From NCBI GenBank assembly GCA_947627385.1, contig CANQVV010000004.1, forward strand, positions 1 through 37,134: DNA of 37,134 bases, read 5' to 3'. The stretch is from an uncultured Bacilli bacterium (GTDB lineage Bacteria; Bacillota_I; Bacilli_A; RF39; UBA660). How positions within the stretch are numbered: position 1 is the first letter of the stretch; each line of letters begins with the position of its first letter. A program made the translations under genes and the position numbers. The notes under the pieces are model-generated. The model did not search any database. It was not told where the DNA came from and saw only the letters and a list, made by a program, of their open reading frames with translations. Below, piece after piece: positions 23,510-31,810 of this stretch.

Positions 23510-25618
23510 TTATTTTTTATCATCTGATGGCATTTCATGTTTTCCAAGCGGTTCATCACTTCGTACAGGAGGAATCGGTGTCTCAGCCTCATGTCTACCA
23601 TGAGGTTCATCATCTAAATCCCGCATTTCATGTCTACCGCGTGGTTCTCCGCCAGAACTAGGATAAACTGGTGGCTGTGCTTCATGCTTTCCTCTTGTTG
23701 CTGTATAATGTTTTCCTAATTCATCATCACTTGAATCACTAGATATAGGCTCTGTTTTAAGTCCTTCTCCTCTATCTTCCATATATTTCATTGCTTTGTA
23801 ACCTTTAATTTCACTTTTTGAAGCTAAAATTGTCAATCTTTGCTTCCATTCATTATCAAGTGCTTCATAAGAATCTTTATATTTATTCATAACTGCTTGA
23901 GCTTCCTGAATTTTGGCACTATCACCAGTTTTTACAGCAGCTTCATATTCAGCCTGTGCACGGAACATATTTTTTTTAGCAGTACTTCTTTCTTCATATG
24001 TTTTACCCAAATCTTTATACTTACTGCCATATTCAGAAGCAGCGGCCATATATTTAATTAATTCTCCTGATCCTACCCCCATAATTGCTGTTTTTATTTG
24101 CTCTTCTTTTGCCTCTTTAATTGATATTTCATTACCATTTTCATCTTTAATAGTTAAAACTTTACCTAGTAAATCCCTATCATCTCTTTCTAATGCTCCA
24201 TTAAGTTTTCTTATTAAATCACTTCTAGCATTATCACTAGTTGTTCTTCTTTTGGCTATTTCATGCATTTGCTCTGATGATTTTTTATTATCTTCTATAT
24301 TAGCAGCAGTATATGGCAACAATTCATTTTTCCATTTTTTAAACTTTGCATATGGACCCTTACCTTCAATACGTCTCCAACCATCTTTTAAATCTCTACC
24401 ATTTCGTTTAGCATCAACAGCAGAAATAGCCTTTTTGCCAAGGGTACCAGTAGCTGCTATTCCAGCACCAAGAAGTGGAACACCTGCTATTGCCGAAGTA
24501 ACTTCACTGAATTTGTCTTTTATACCAAGCTTCATATTACCAGAATCTATACCTGTAATTTCTGATAATAATTTTGGTGATCTCTTCATAAACATTATAA
24601 TTGCCATTAATATAAAAGCTTTTGTAAATAATCCAGTCCACCAACCATAATGATAAACAGTTTGAGTCATAAAGTTAGTATCCATTAAAGCTGTACACAA
24701 CCAGACACTAAAATAAAAGATAAATATTCGGATAAATACTTCACCCCAACAAGTCAAAGTTATTTTTAACCATTGAGTAAAAGTACCACTTAATTTACTA
24801 TTAGGAACAATTCTCAAAAATACAGGAATTGGTGCAATTAATTGATAAAAAACTAATTTTATTAAACGAAGCGCCATATCAAAACAATATGAAACACCAA
24901 TATATACTAAGGCAGCACCTGCAATCAACTCAATTAAAAAATTAAAATCAATTTCATCATCTACTATATTTTTAGCAAAATCATCATAAACTAAAAAATG
25001 AGCATTTCTATTAACATCATCTATATATGTATCAAATGTGTTTTTTTTACCATCTTCTGCTTTCACAGTTGCTTGGCATTCTTCTAAATCCATATTTTTA
25101 CAATTCTCAGTAAGATATTGTTCATTAACATTAAAGAATGCTGTGTATATCCCATTAACAATTTCATTTGCACTTCTCTCAACTGATTCAATATTGTCAT
25201 CACTTACTGTAACTTCTTCCCCAGCAACACCAATATCAAAAAATCCACCAATAACGTTATATCTTAAAATAGAATTTTGAGCATCAAATAAAAATGTAAA
25301 AATAGTTGGCAAAAAGCCTAATATTATACAAGATATAACAAAATTGATAATTAATTTTTTCACAGCAGCCGTACCTTGTTTTTGATCATCGGGATTAATT
25401 AATCCCATAAGAAGTGAAAATGCCATAATAAATAACATTACTACCCCTAAAATTAAATAGAAATTATTTATTAAATTAGTATAATTAACACTAGTTAAAA
25501 CATCACTTTGGGCTAAAATCATAAATATTTTAAATGCAAAAGCAGCTAGTTTAAAGATAGGTGTAACTAGCCATATTCCCGCTGACACTAGTAAATCAGT
25601 TATTGATAAAATTAACAT
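23510..25618 (-). CDS. VirB6/TrbL-like polytopic T4SS channel protein
   Basis: A 702-aa protein. Residues 1-380 hold about eight membrane helices with an extracytoplasmic loop (about 125-215, containing the pair C169 and C178 in ENCKNMDLEEC) and the VirB6-type block LIKLVFYQLIAPIPVFLRI. Residues 380-625 are hydrophilic, helical and charged. The last 75 residues carry a repeated G[KR]HE motif (LGKHY, RGKHE, RGRHE, HGRHE, LGKHE) in a Pro/Glu/Asp-rich tail that is visibly richer in G and C than the surroundings. It lies between the VirB2-like genes and the PrgI/VirB4 genes, as in Gram-positive T4SS loci. Confidence 0.85.
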   Translation of the reverse strand: MLILSITDLLVSAGIWLVTPIFKLAAFAFKIFMILAQSDVLTSVNYTNLINNFYLILGVVMLFIMAFSLLMGLINPDDQKQGTAAVKKLIINFVISCIILGFLPTIFTFLFDAQNSILRYNVIGGFFDIGVAGEEVTVSDDNIESVERSANEIVNGIYTAFFNVNEQYLTENCKNMDLEECQATVKAEDGKKNTFDTYIDDVNRNAHFLVYDDFAKNIVDDEIDFNFLIELIAGAALVYIGVSYCFDMALRLIKLVFYQLIAPIPVFLRIVPNSKLSGTFTQWLKITLTCWGEVFIRIFIFYFSVWLCTALMDTNFMTQTVYHYGWWTGLFTKAFILMAIIMFMKRSPKLLSEITGIDSGNMKLGIKDKFSEVTSAIAGVPLLGAGIAATGTLGKKAISAVDAKRNGRDLKDGWRRIEGKGPYAKFKKWKNELLPYTAANIEDNKKSSEQMHEIAKRRTTSDNARSDLIRKLNGALERDDRDLLGKVLTIKDENGNEISIKEAKEEQIKTAIMGVGSGELIKYMAAASEYGSKYKDLGKTYEERSTAKKNMFRAQAEYEAAVKTGDSAKIQEAQAVMNKYKDSYEALDNEWKQRLTILASKSEIKGYKAMKYMEDRGEGLKTEPISSDSSDDELGKHYTATRGKHEAQPPVYPSSGGEPRGRHEMRDLDDEPHGRHEAETPIPPVRSDEPLGKHEMPSDDKK

Positions 25619-25635
25619 ATTTTATTCACCTTCCT

Positions 25636-26379
25636 TTACTCTATTCCACACAGACTAGTATTTCTTTCAACTAAGTATTTTAAGAAAAGTTCAATTAAAT
25701 ATGGAAGTAAAAAAATTATAACACATATAATAAACCGCATTATTAGTTTATTAGTCACTTTTTTTATTACATCAGCATCATGTGAGGCAATTGCCCCCGT
25801 GAAATCCATAACTGATAAAACTACCAATAACACTAAGGCAACATATTTTATAACATGAAAAACCTTAACTAAATAATATGCAGGAGAACCTGGATCATCT
25901 GGATAACCTAATAATTCACCATTACAATCAGTTTTTTCACTTACATCACTATCAAGATTTGATTCACTATTTGTTTCTGATTCCGTTATAGTAAGATCTT
26001 TATAATCCGAAAGATTAAATATATGAGTACTTCCCTCAGTAAAAGAAATAATTCCATTAAGTGTACCTCTTAAATTAGAAGAACATTTTGTACTACTAGA
26101 ATAATAATAATTAAATAGTTCATTAAGCGTAATTTTATAACCCGTAAAAACTATTGAACCGTTACCATCCTTTAAAGGTATTTCACAAGTAGAACTTGGT
26201 CCCATTTTATCATTACCACAATAAACACTAAAATCATTATCATTGAATCTAATTTTAATATTTTTAGCTCCTTCTTGAAATTCATTTTTAAAAGTATATT
26301 CACACTCATACTCGACAGCATTAACTATTTTAATTGGTAATAATAGTACCAAAAATATAAATATTATTATTTTTTTCAT
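25636..26379 (-). CDS. Exported protein with C-terminal VirB2-like two-helix domain
   Basis: A 247-aa protein with a clear signal peptide (1-21, ending VNA), an extracytoplasmic domain with several cysteines (YECEY, VYCGND, STCEI, TKCSS, TDCNG) and a C-terminal two-helix domain. That domain, VFHVIKYVALVLLVVLSVMDFTGAIASHD...KVTNKLIMRFIICVIIFLLPYLI, follows the same plan as the two small proteins upstream. Most likely a specialised pilin-like or core component of the T4SS half. The three homologous tails suggest gene duplication followed by domain gain. Confidence 0.7.
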   Translation of the reverse strand: MKKIIIFIFLVLLLPIKIVNAVEYECEYTFKNEFQEGAKNIKIRFNDNDFSVYCGNDKMGPSSTCEIPLKDGNGSIVFTGYKITLNELFNYYYSSSTKCSSNLRGTLNGIISFTEGSTHIFNLSDYKDLTITESETNSESNLDSDVSEKTDCNGELLGYPDDPGSPAYYLVKVFHVIKYVALVLLVVLSVMDFTGAIASHDADVIKKVTNKLIMRFIICVIIFLLPYLIELFLKYLVERNTSLCGIE

Positions 26380-26447
26380 AAATTATCACTCCAAATAGCT
26401 TACGATATATTATTATTTTAACATACCATAACAATAAAATCTACTTT

Positions 26448-26957
26448 TTAATTATTTTTTTGACAATTAGTAAGGGGATTTTTTAAACATTCTGTACAGG
26501 AAATAAATTCAGCATCATTTTCAATATCTTTGGCTTCATCTATAAAATCAATAAGCACAAAAATTAAACCTGGTATAAAAGGAATTATAATAGCTATAAT
26601 CATTCTTTTAATAAATGAAGAAGTAGCTTTACTTAAAGCTTTTTCATCATCAGATATCATTGCTTTACCATAATCTATCATTCCTAGAACAATAAGAATA
26701 AGGGGACCTACCCATTTACCAAACAAGATTATTATTCCTGCTATTTTAGCAGTAACCCGAAATCCCTCTTCATTACATAAATGTTCATAGTCAATTACAT
26801 GTTTTTCTGAATCATCAGCAATAGTTATACTAGAACCAAAATTTCTATTTTGTGAAATATATACATATTCTTTATTACTTTTTACTAAATTAATAGTCAT
26901 TAAGCTAATTAGAATAATAAATAACATCCCACTTAAAAATGCTATTTTATGCTTCAT
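26448..26957 (-). CDS. VirB2-like (Mbov_0395-type) pilin-like membrane protein 2
   Basis: A 169-aa protein with an N-terminal membrane helix or signal, a short exported loop, and two helices joined by a charged loop (VLGMIDYGKAMISDDEKALSKATSSFIKRM). This pattern is typical of the small pilin-like conjugal transfer proteins found in Bacillota and mollicutes. It ends with CTECLKNPLTNC, a CxxC plus a third Cys that the neighbouring 118-aa protein also has. Ribosome site GGGTGAT before the ATG. Confidence 0.75.
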   Translation of the reverse strand: MKHKIAFLSGMLFIILISLMTINLVKSNKEYVYISQNRNFGSSITIADDSEKHVIDYEHLCNEEGFRVTAKIAGIIILFGKWVGPLILIVLGMIDYGKAMISDDEKALSKATSSFIKRMIIAIIIPFIPGLIFVLIDFIDEAKDIENDAEFISCTECLKNPLTNCQKNN

Positions 26958-27018
26958 TTATTATCACCCAAGAAAATTATAACATAATAATTAAAAATAT
27001 TAAATAATAATTTTAGAC

Positions 27019-27052
27019 AACAAAAAAGAAATGTGACCATTTCTTTTTTGTT
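27019..27052. terminator. Strong terminator after the first VirB2-like gene
   Basis: AACAAAAAAGAAATG (27019-27033) pairs perfectly with CATTTCTTTTTTGTT (27038-27052), a 15-bp stem with a 4-nt loop. It lies directly after the 118-aa gene and before the 169-aa gene, so it could hold the pilin-like message at a higher level than the rest of the operon. Confidence 0.7.
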
Positions 27053-27056
27053 AATA

Positions 27057-27413
27057 TTAATTACCTAATACATTTGCTTTGGCATTTTCAGCATCGGCTT
27101 CACAAGTTTGAGTTAAACATCTTACACATACTTGATAATCGGCTTCATCATTTGCTACTACACCTATAATACCGAAAATTGCATTAACAATTGTAGGAAT
27201 AAAGAACACTACAACAGCAGCAATAAATCTTTTTAATAATGAACCAACAGCTTTATTAATAGCTTTTTCATCACTTGAAATAACTGCTTTTCCTAAATCA
27301 ACCATTCCCAAAATAATTAATAAAAGTGGAATAACAATTTTAATAATTGTAACTACCATTCCTAGTAAATGCCAAATATTTGCTGTATCAGCACAAAAAC
27401 CTCCAATTAACAT
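27057..27413 (-). CDS. VirB2-like (Mbov_0395-type) pilin-like membrane protein 1
   Basis: A 118-aa protein with two membrane helices (about 14-42 and 58-86) around a charged loop, LGMVDLGKAVISSDEKAINKAVGSLLKRF, the hallmark of this pilin-like family. Its N-terminus is short (MLIGGFCADTANIW) and the C-terminal tail has CVRCLTQTC. It is the first gene after the promoter at 27442-27470 and is followed by a strong hairpin, as expected for a highly expressed structural subunit. Confidence 0.8.
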   Translation of the reverse strand: MLIGGFCADTANIWHLLGMVVTIIKIVIPLLLIILGMVDLGKAVISSDEKAINKAVGSLLKRFIAAVVVFFIPTIVNAIFGIIGVVANDEADYQVCVRCLTQTCEADAENAKANVLGN

Positions 27414-27441
27414 AAAATACCTTCTTTCTCTTTATATCTAA

Positions 27442-27470
27442 ATTTTATCTAATTAAAAGTTAGATGTCAA
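27442..27470 (-). promoter_or_regulatory. Sigma-A promoter of the T4SS half, with palindromic spacer
   Basis: TTGACA (27465-27470, minus strand) and TAAAAT (27442-27447) are 17 bp apart. The spacer plus box edges hold the inverted repeat ATCTAA-7-TTAGAT, so a repressor could sit between the two boxes. Confidence 0.7.
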
Positions 27471-27501
27471 GAAATATAACTAAATTTTAAAATGATTATT
27501 T

Positions 27502-27555
27502 AAAAATTTGACATAAATTTAAAAAAATTTAAAAAATTAGCAAAAATTTGACATA
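27502..27555. repeat. 14-bp direct repeat upstream of the T4SS promoter
   Basis: AAAAATTTGACATA occurs at 27502-27515 and again at 27542-27555, 40 bp apart (about four helical turns), just upstream of the -35 box on the transcribed strand. Candidate activator site. Confidence 0.45.
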
Positions 27556-27559
27556 TTAA

Positions 27560-27585
27560 AAGTTGCCATAAATAATAGGCAACTT
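27560..27585. terminator. Terminator of the pilus half
   Basis: AAGTTGCC (27560-27567) and GGCAACTT (27578-27585) form a perfect 8-bp stem directly after the TadZ-like stop. The tail on the minus strand is TT AAT, and on the plus strand ATTTATTTTATT. Confidence 0.65.
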
Positions 27586-27596
27586 GATTTATTTTA

Positions 27597-28577
27597 TTAC
27601 AAATGCCATCTTTTTTCAGATTCAATACTTAATCTTGAAAAACCTAAGGCAATTAAAAATTCTATTATCTTTTTATTATTATCCAATTTCTCATCTAAAC
27701 ATGGAATATTAAAGAATACTTTACTACCACTTTCTTTTTCAAAATCATGGACATCTTTATCATTTAAAACACTTCTATTTAAAACTATCTTTTGATTTTT
27801 TAATTTATCAAATATTTTATAATCACTTCTAATTAATTTATTTAATTTTAATATACCTGGTTCAATCAAATAAATTATTTCATTGCAAATACTATCAGGT
27901 CCATCATTTAAATCAACAAGTATTACATCAGCTTCACTATTATTTGCAATCTTAATTGAGGCATTCATAAAATCTGCACTTTCAAGACCTTTATCATTGA
28001 AATATTCAAAATCAGTAGAATTAATTTCTAAGGCTTTAACTTTATATTCATCTTGTAAATGTTTTTTTAACATATAAATTAAGGTTGTTGCTCCGGCATG
28101 CTCAGTTAAATTTTTAAAACCAATAATTCGTTGTTCCATTTTGGTATAAACAGGCTCATTTTTTTTAGCAGTATTAACTTTATTAGGTTCATAATTATTA
28201 AAATTTTGATAAGCTGCTACATCTTTATAGGAATTAGGGTTTTCAATTAAAAACGGAATAGCATCAACATTTTTAGTAAAATTATAAATCCCTACTGATA
28301 CTAATTGTGATAAATAATTAGCAGAATTTACTACTGGTGAGTCATCTAATAATAAAATTACTTTATCCATTTCAAAATTTAAAGATAACTCCCGCATAAT
28401 ATTAACATTTTCATAATTTTTAATGGCAGTAACATCAATAATCATTTTATTATAATAAAAATTACTAAACTGATTTACTAATTCTTCTACCGAAAATTCA
28501 CCATTTATTATTTTAATAACATCAATATTTAATGTTCCAAGCAAAGCTTGATATTTATTTGATACAATTACATTCAT
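27597..28577 (-). CDS. TadZ/CpaE-like pilus positioning protein
   Basis: A 326-aa protein with a receiver-like N-terminal part (about 1-115, with MIIDVT and ILLLDDSPVV) and a MinD/ParA-like C-terminal part. The P-loop region GFKNLTEHAGATTLIYML (153-170) is degenerate: both the signature and the Walker lysine are replaced (T and A). VILVDLNDGPDS (about 214-225) is the Walker B-like strand. TadZ/CpaE proteins place Tad pili in the cell, often with reduced ATPase activity. It closes the pilus half, 12 nt after a TadE-like gene. Confidence 0.8.
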   Translation of the reverse strand: MNVIVSNKYQALLGTLNIDVIKIINGEFSVEELVNQFSNFYYNKMIIDVTAIKNYENVNIMRELSLNFEMDKVILLLDDSPVVNSANYLSQLVSVGIYNFTKNVDAIPFLIENPNSYKDVAAYQNFNNYEPNKVNTAKKNEPVYTKMEQRIIGFKNLTEHAGATTLIYMLKKHLQDEYKVKALEINSTDFEYFNDKGLESADFMNASIKIANNSEADVILVDLNDGPDSICNEIIYLIEPGILKLNKLIRSDYKIFDKLKNQKIVLNRSVLNDKDVHDFEKESGSKVFFNIPCLDEKLDNNKKIIEFLIALGFSRLSIESEKRWHL

Positions 28578-28589
28578 GATATCCTCCTA

Positions 28590-29048
28590 CTAACTTGTTA
28601 ACTGATTTGATGATGAATATATTTTTATTCCTTTAGTTTCTCCTGTAATATTAAAATATAATAACTCACCTATAAAAGGTAAATTAAAACGAGAAAATAG
28701 TTTTATTTTATAAAAAACTTGATTATTTTTTATATATGGATCAATACAATAAAAATAATTTTTATTATTAACTGTGGTCTCATATTTATCACCATTTAAA
28801 TCAGCTATACCATATTTATAACCAGCACAATTTTGTTTAGCAATATAACCACTATTGCTTAAATAATTATTCACAATTTTTAATGATTTACTCGATACTC
28901 CTTCATATTTTTCTAAAATTGCTAATGTTTCATTTTTTAATTTATAAGCTTTATTATAAGTTATTGCCACAGCAATAAAACCGGCAAATAAAAATGTAAA
29001 AATAAGTATAGCTTTGAAAATTGTTTGTGTCCCAATTGCTTCTCTCAT
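28590..29048 (-). CDS. TadE-like minor pilin-type protein 2
   Basis: A 152-aa protein with N-terminus MREAIG directly before a membrane helix (about 8-30), then a helical stem and a small exported domain with cysteines (QNCAGY, YFYCIDP). Size, topology and place agree with TadE/TadF pseudopilins, but no type III prepilin leader is evident. Related in layout to the upstream 178-aa protein, including the ending FNLPFIGELLYFNITGETKGI. Confidence 0.65.
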   Translation of the reverse strand: MREAIGTQTIFKAILIFTFLFAGFIAVAITYNKAYKLKNETLAILEKYEGVSSKSLKIVNNYLSNSGYIAKQNCAGYKYGIADLNGDKYETTVNNKNYFYCIDPYIKNNQVFYKIKLFSRFNLPFIGELLYFNITGETKGIKIYSSSNQLTS

Positions 29049-29055
29049 AATTCAC

Positions 29056-29592
29056 CTACCCAAAAATAACTTTTGTTGAACCAGTTAATTTAAAATTTAA
29101 AAAATTATTTAAAAATGGTACATCAAATTGAAAGAATAATACTACATCATAGTATACTGCTGGTGGAAAGTCTTCTTCGGTAACAATACATTTATTACCT
29201 TCACATTTCTTTTTAGCTTCATCGGCATACAAACTAGCCACTTTATTAGCTCTTATACAAAAAGCAGCATGCTCATTATCTACTTTACCATCTCTGGTAT
29301 AACCAACCCAGTTATCTTTAGTACTATCATCATTTTTAGGACAAGAACCAGTAATACGATAACCGACTTCATCAAAATGAGTTTTAATAGCATCCAAAGT
29401 ATTAGTTGATAAACCATAAGTTCCATTATGAGCATTAACATCTATTTTAGAATTTTCTAAGATGGTAATTATTTCATCTTTAACCCCAAAGGCTTTGGAA
29501 TGATTAATAGTTAAGCACATTATTCCGGTAAAAACAAGAATGAAAAATATTACTATTTGAAATATGGAAATTCCACCTACTGCTTCCTTCAT
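29056..29592 (-). CDS. TadE-like minor pilin-type protein 1
   Basis: A 178-aa protein beginning MKEAVG, a membrane helix (about 9-29), a helical stem and an exported domain with cysteines (GSCPKN, AFCIRA, KKCEGNKC). It ends FDVPFLNNFLNFKLTGSTKVIFG, parallel to the end of the next protein, so the two are diverged duplicates. Likely a minor pilin or pilus initiation protein. Confidence 0.65.
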   Translation of the reverse strand: MKEAVGGISIFQIVIFFILVFTGIMCLTINHSKAFGVKDEIITILENSKIDVNAHNGTYGLSTNTLDAIKTHFDEVGYRITGSCPKNDDSTKDNWVGYTRDGKVDNEHAAFCIRANKVASLYADEAKKKCEGNKCIVTEEDFPPAVYYDVVLFFQFDVPFLNNFLNFKLTGSTKVIFG

Positions 29593-29604
29593 TTAATCAA
29601 CTCC

Positions 29605-29847
29605 TTAACCTTTATATACGCATTCAAATCCATTTCCAGGTGTATGCTCAGCATTTTTAGGATAGCAAGTCACCGTATCACAATCATGTGTTGGACACTT
29701 TTCACAAATAGCATCACTACATTTAGCGTTTTCAGCAAAATTATTCTTAATCATTGGCCACAGTGTATAGTAAAAAAAGGCTATGAAAACTCCAATAGCC
29801 AACATTACTACAACTGTTGCATTTAATTCACCTGTTGCTTCTTTCAT
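29605..29847 (-). CDS. Short cysteine-rich pilin-like protein 2
   Basis: An 80-aa protein with N-terminus MKEATGELNATVVV running straight into a membrane helix (about 10-32). The exported tail of 48 residues contains seven cysteines in C-x4-C-x2-C-x4-C-x4-C spacing (CSDAICEKCPTHDCDTVTC) plus a C-terminal EC. It starts 2 nt after the stop of the sister pilin with the same nine-residue beginning. A Flp-like major or minor pilin is the best reading. Confidence 0.7.
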   Translation of the reverse strand: MKEATGELNATVVVMLAIGVFIAFFYYTLWPMIKNNFAENAKCSDAICEKCPTHDCDTVTCYPKNAEHTPGNGFECVYKG

Positions 29848-29849
29848 GA

Positions 29850-30137
29850 TTAATGATTTGTTTGTCCAGTAGAAGTACTAGATTCACAAGATCTAGTTGA
29901 ATTATCATAAGAACATTTACCAATACCAGCACTACTTGTTGGACCACATTCAACAGCTTTATTATCTACAGTTTGCTTATAATAAGTTTGTCCTCCATTT
30001 GATGCATTGCATGCTGATGATAAAGTCATACCTCTTTGTAATACAGGCCATATAACTAAATAAAAGAATGCTACCAATGCTGCAATAGCAACAACTGTTA
30101 CAACCGTCATATTTAACTCACCTGTTGCTTCTTTCAT
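29850..30137 (-). CDS. Short pilin-like protein 1
   Basis: A 95-aa protein, first gene after the promoter at 30170-30198, with a strong GGAGG site. MKEATGELNMTVVTVVAI leads into a membrane helix (about 10-33); the exported part is Ser/Thr/Gly/Asn-rich with four cysteines and ends STSTGQTNH. Position and size suggest the major pilin of the Tad-like system. It lacks an ordinary Flp leader (G/xxxxE then F/Y), so processing is unclear. Confidence 0.72.
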   Translation of the reverse strand: MKEATGELNMTVVTVVAIAALVAFFYLVIWPVLQRGMTLSSACNASNGGQTYYKQTVDNKAVECGPTSSAGIGKCSYDNSTRSCESSTSTGQTNH

Positions 30138-30169
30138 ATTTTTTATTCCTCCTTTATTATCTATATACT

Positions 30170-30198
30170 AGTATAAACCAAATAAATTAAAATAACAA
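30170..30198 (-). promoter_or_regulatory. Sigma-A promoter of the pilin operon
   Basis: TTGTTA (30193-30198, minus strand) and TATACT (30170-30175) are separated by 17 bp. The start point would lie about 25-30 nt before the pilin ATG at 30137. Confidence 0.65.
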
Positions 30199-30261
30199 TA
30201 TATTTTTTTTAAGTTTACAATATTTGTTAATTATATGTTATACTTTTATTAGGTGAGCATT

Positions 30262-31800
30262 ATGAATAAAACTAAAAACTTTTTAATAAATACTTTTTTT
30301 ATTTTATTAATTACTTGTATTTGTATGTTTACAATAACTAAAATGTGTGAAAATGATTTATTTTTTGATATAAGAACAGGTAAAGATATTTTAAAATATG
30401 GAATTGATTTTAAAGATCATTTTAGTTTTATCCCAAATTTAACTTATCTATATCATCATTGGCTTTATGATTTACTAATTTATGCAATATATAAATATTT
30501 TAGTTATGGTGGTATTTATATTTTATTTTTAATTAATTTTTCTTTACTTGGTATTTCAATCTATTTTGCTAATAAAAAATATACTAATAATACTTTTTTA
30601 TCATTTATTGTTTCTATAGTTACTATTCTTATTTGTAACTTTTGTATTGTAACTAGAGTTCAAGCTATTACCTATCTACTCTTTTTCTTAGAAACTTATT
30701 TCTTAGAAAGACTTTATCAAACCGGTTTAAAAAGATATACTATTTTTCTCTTATTAAATTCAATCATTATTTTAAATTTTCACATGCCTTTATGGCTATT
30801 TAGTATTATATTAACCATACCTTTTATGATTGAAATGTTTTTAAAATTATTAAAAGACAATTTTAAGTTATTAAAAAAAATTAATTCTCAAAAAATAGTA
30901 TTAGAAAACACTAAAAATATTCCTCTATTTATTATTACATATCTACTATTAATTTTATCAGGACTAATATCTCCTTACAGATTGCAACCTTATACATTCT
31001 TTTTAAAAGTTTTGGGTAATAAATCTTATGATATTATATTAGAAATGCAAAAAACTGTTATAATTAATTATCCTATTCTATTAATTATATTATTAATTAC
31101 TTTATTTATAATTATTGTACTAAATGTTAAAATTAAGTTAAGAGATTTACTATTATTCACTGGTTTATTTCTTTTTTCACTACTAGCTAATCGTAATATT
31201 ATATTTATATTTTTATTAATGCCTACTTTGATCACTAAGATATTATCTTATAATTTTAAATTACCAACAATTAAATTAAAATGGAAACTATTGAAAAAAA
31301 TTTATAATTTTTTATTAATTATTATTAATAATAATTATATTATTACAAGCTGTATTGTTTTACTCATAATATCTATTATACTTGGAATTAAAACATTAAA
31401 TTTAAAAACTTTTAATTTTTTAATAGATCAAGAATATCCAGTACAATCAGTAAAATATATAAAGAAAAATTTAGATTATAAAAATATAAAATTATACACT
31501 GAATTTAATTATGGCTCTTTCATTGCTTTTAATGATATTCCCATATTTATAGATTCTAGAGCTGAGGTTTATATAAAAGAATTTAATGGTGGTCAAGATA
31601 TAATTACCGATTACAAAAATATTGGAAATTATTTTTCTTATAAAAGTATTTTTAATAAATATGATTTTGATTATGCCTTAGTCTATTATGGTACTGATAT
31701 AGCTAAATCATTAGAACGTGATAATGACTATGAAATATTATATAATGAAGATAATATTTTTATTCTGTTTGGAAAAAAATTAAATAAAAAAAGTGAATAA
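30262..31800 (+). CDS. Polytopic GT-C-like membrane protein (putative glycosyltransferase)
   Basis: A 512-aa protein with about ten membrane helices (residues 7-390) and a C-terminal exported domain. Near the N-terminus FFDIRTGKDILKYGIDFKDHFSF...HHWLYDLL follows the pattern D.ww....G..i...gi...DpFSf......HeWL of a GT-C-type family. The soluble end contains TEFNYGSFIAFNDIPIFIDSRAEVY, which fits the same family. Glycosyl transfer is an inference. The ATG at 30262 is preferred over the track GTG at 30253 because TTAGGTGA lies before it. It is the only plus-strand gene inside the pilus locus and shares a terminator with tadC. Confidence 0.65.
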   Translation: MNKTKNFLINTFFILLITCICMFTITKMCENDLFFDIRTGKDILKYGIDFKDHFSFIPNLTYLYHHWLYDLLIYAIYKYFSYGGIYILFLINFSLLGISIYFANKKYTNNTFLSFIVSIVTILICNFCIVTRVQAITYLLFFLETYFLERLYQTGLKRYTIFLLLNSIIILNFHMPLWLFSIILTIPFMIEMFLKLLKDNFKLLKKINSQKIVLENTKNIPLFIITYLLLILSGLISPYRLQPYTFFLKVLGNKSYDIILEMQKTVIINYPILLIILLITLFIIIVLNVKIKLRDLLLFTGLFLFSLLANRNIIFIFLLMPTLITKILSYNFKLPTIKLKWKLLKKIYNFLLIIINNNYIITSCIVLLIISIILGIKTLNLKTFNFLIDQEYPVQSVKYIKKNLDYKNIKLYTEFNYGSFIAFNDIPIFIDSRAEVYIKEFNGGQDIITDYKNIGNYFSYKSIFNKYDFDYALVYYGTDIAKSLERDNDYEILYNEDNIFILFGKKLNKKSE

Positions 31801-31810
31801 TCACTTTTAT
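31787..31810. terminator. Bidirectional terminator between the GT-C-like gene and tadC
   Basis: AAAAGTGA (31789-31796) and TCACTTTT (31801-31808) make an 8-bp perfect stem with loop ATAA, which contains part of the plus-strand stop. T-rich tails exist on both sides. Confidence 0.7.

Noticed and set aside
23913-24650. 245-aa plus-strand ORF
   Set aside because: Antisense to the VirB6-like gene in full; composition is that of a complement frame and no ribosome site is present.
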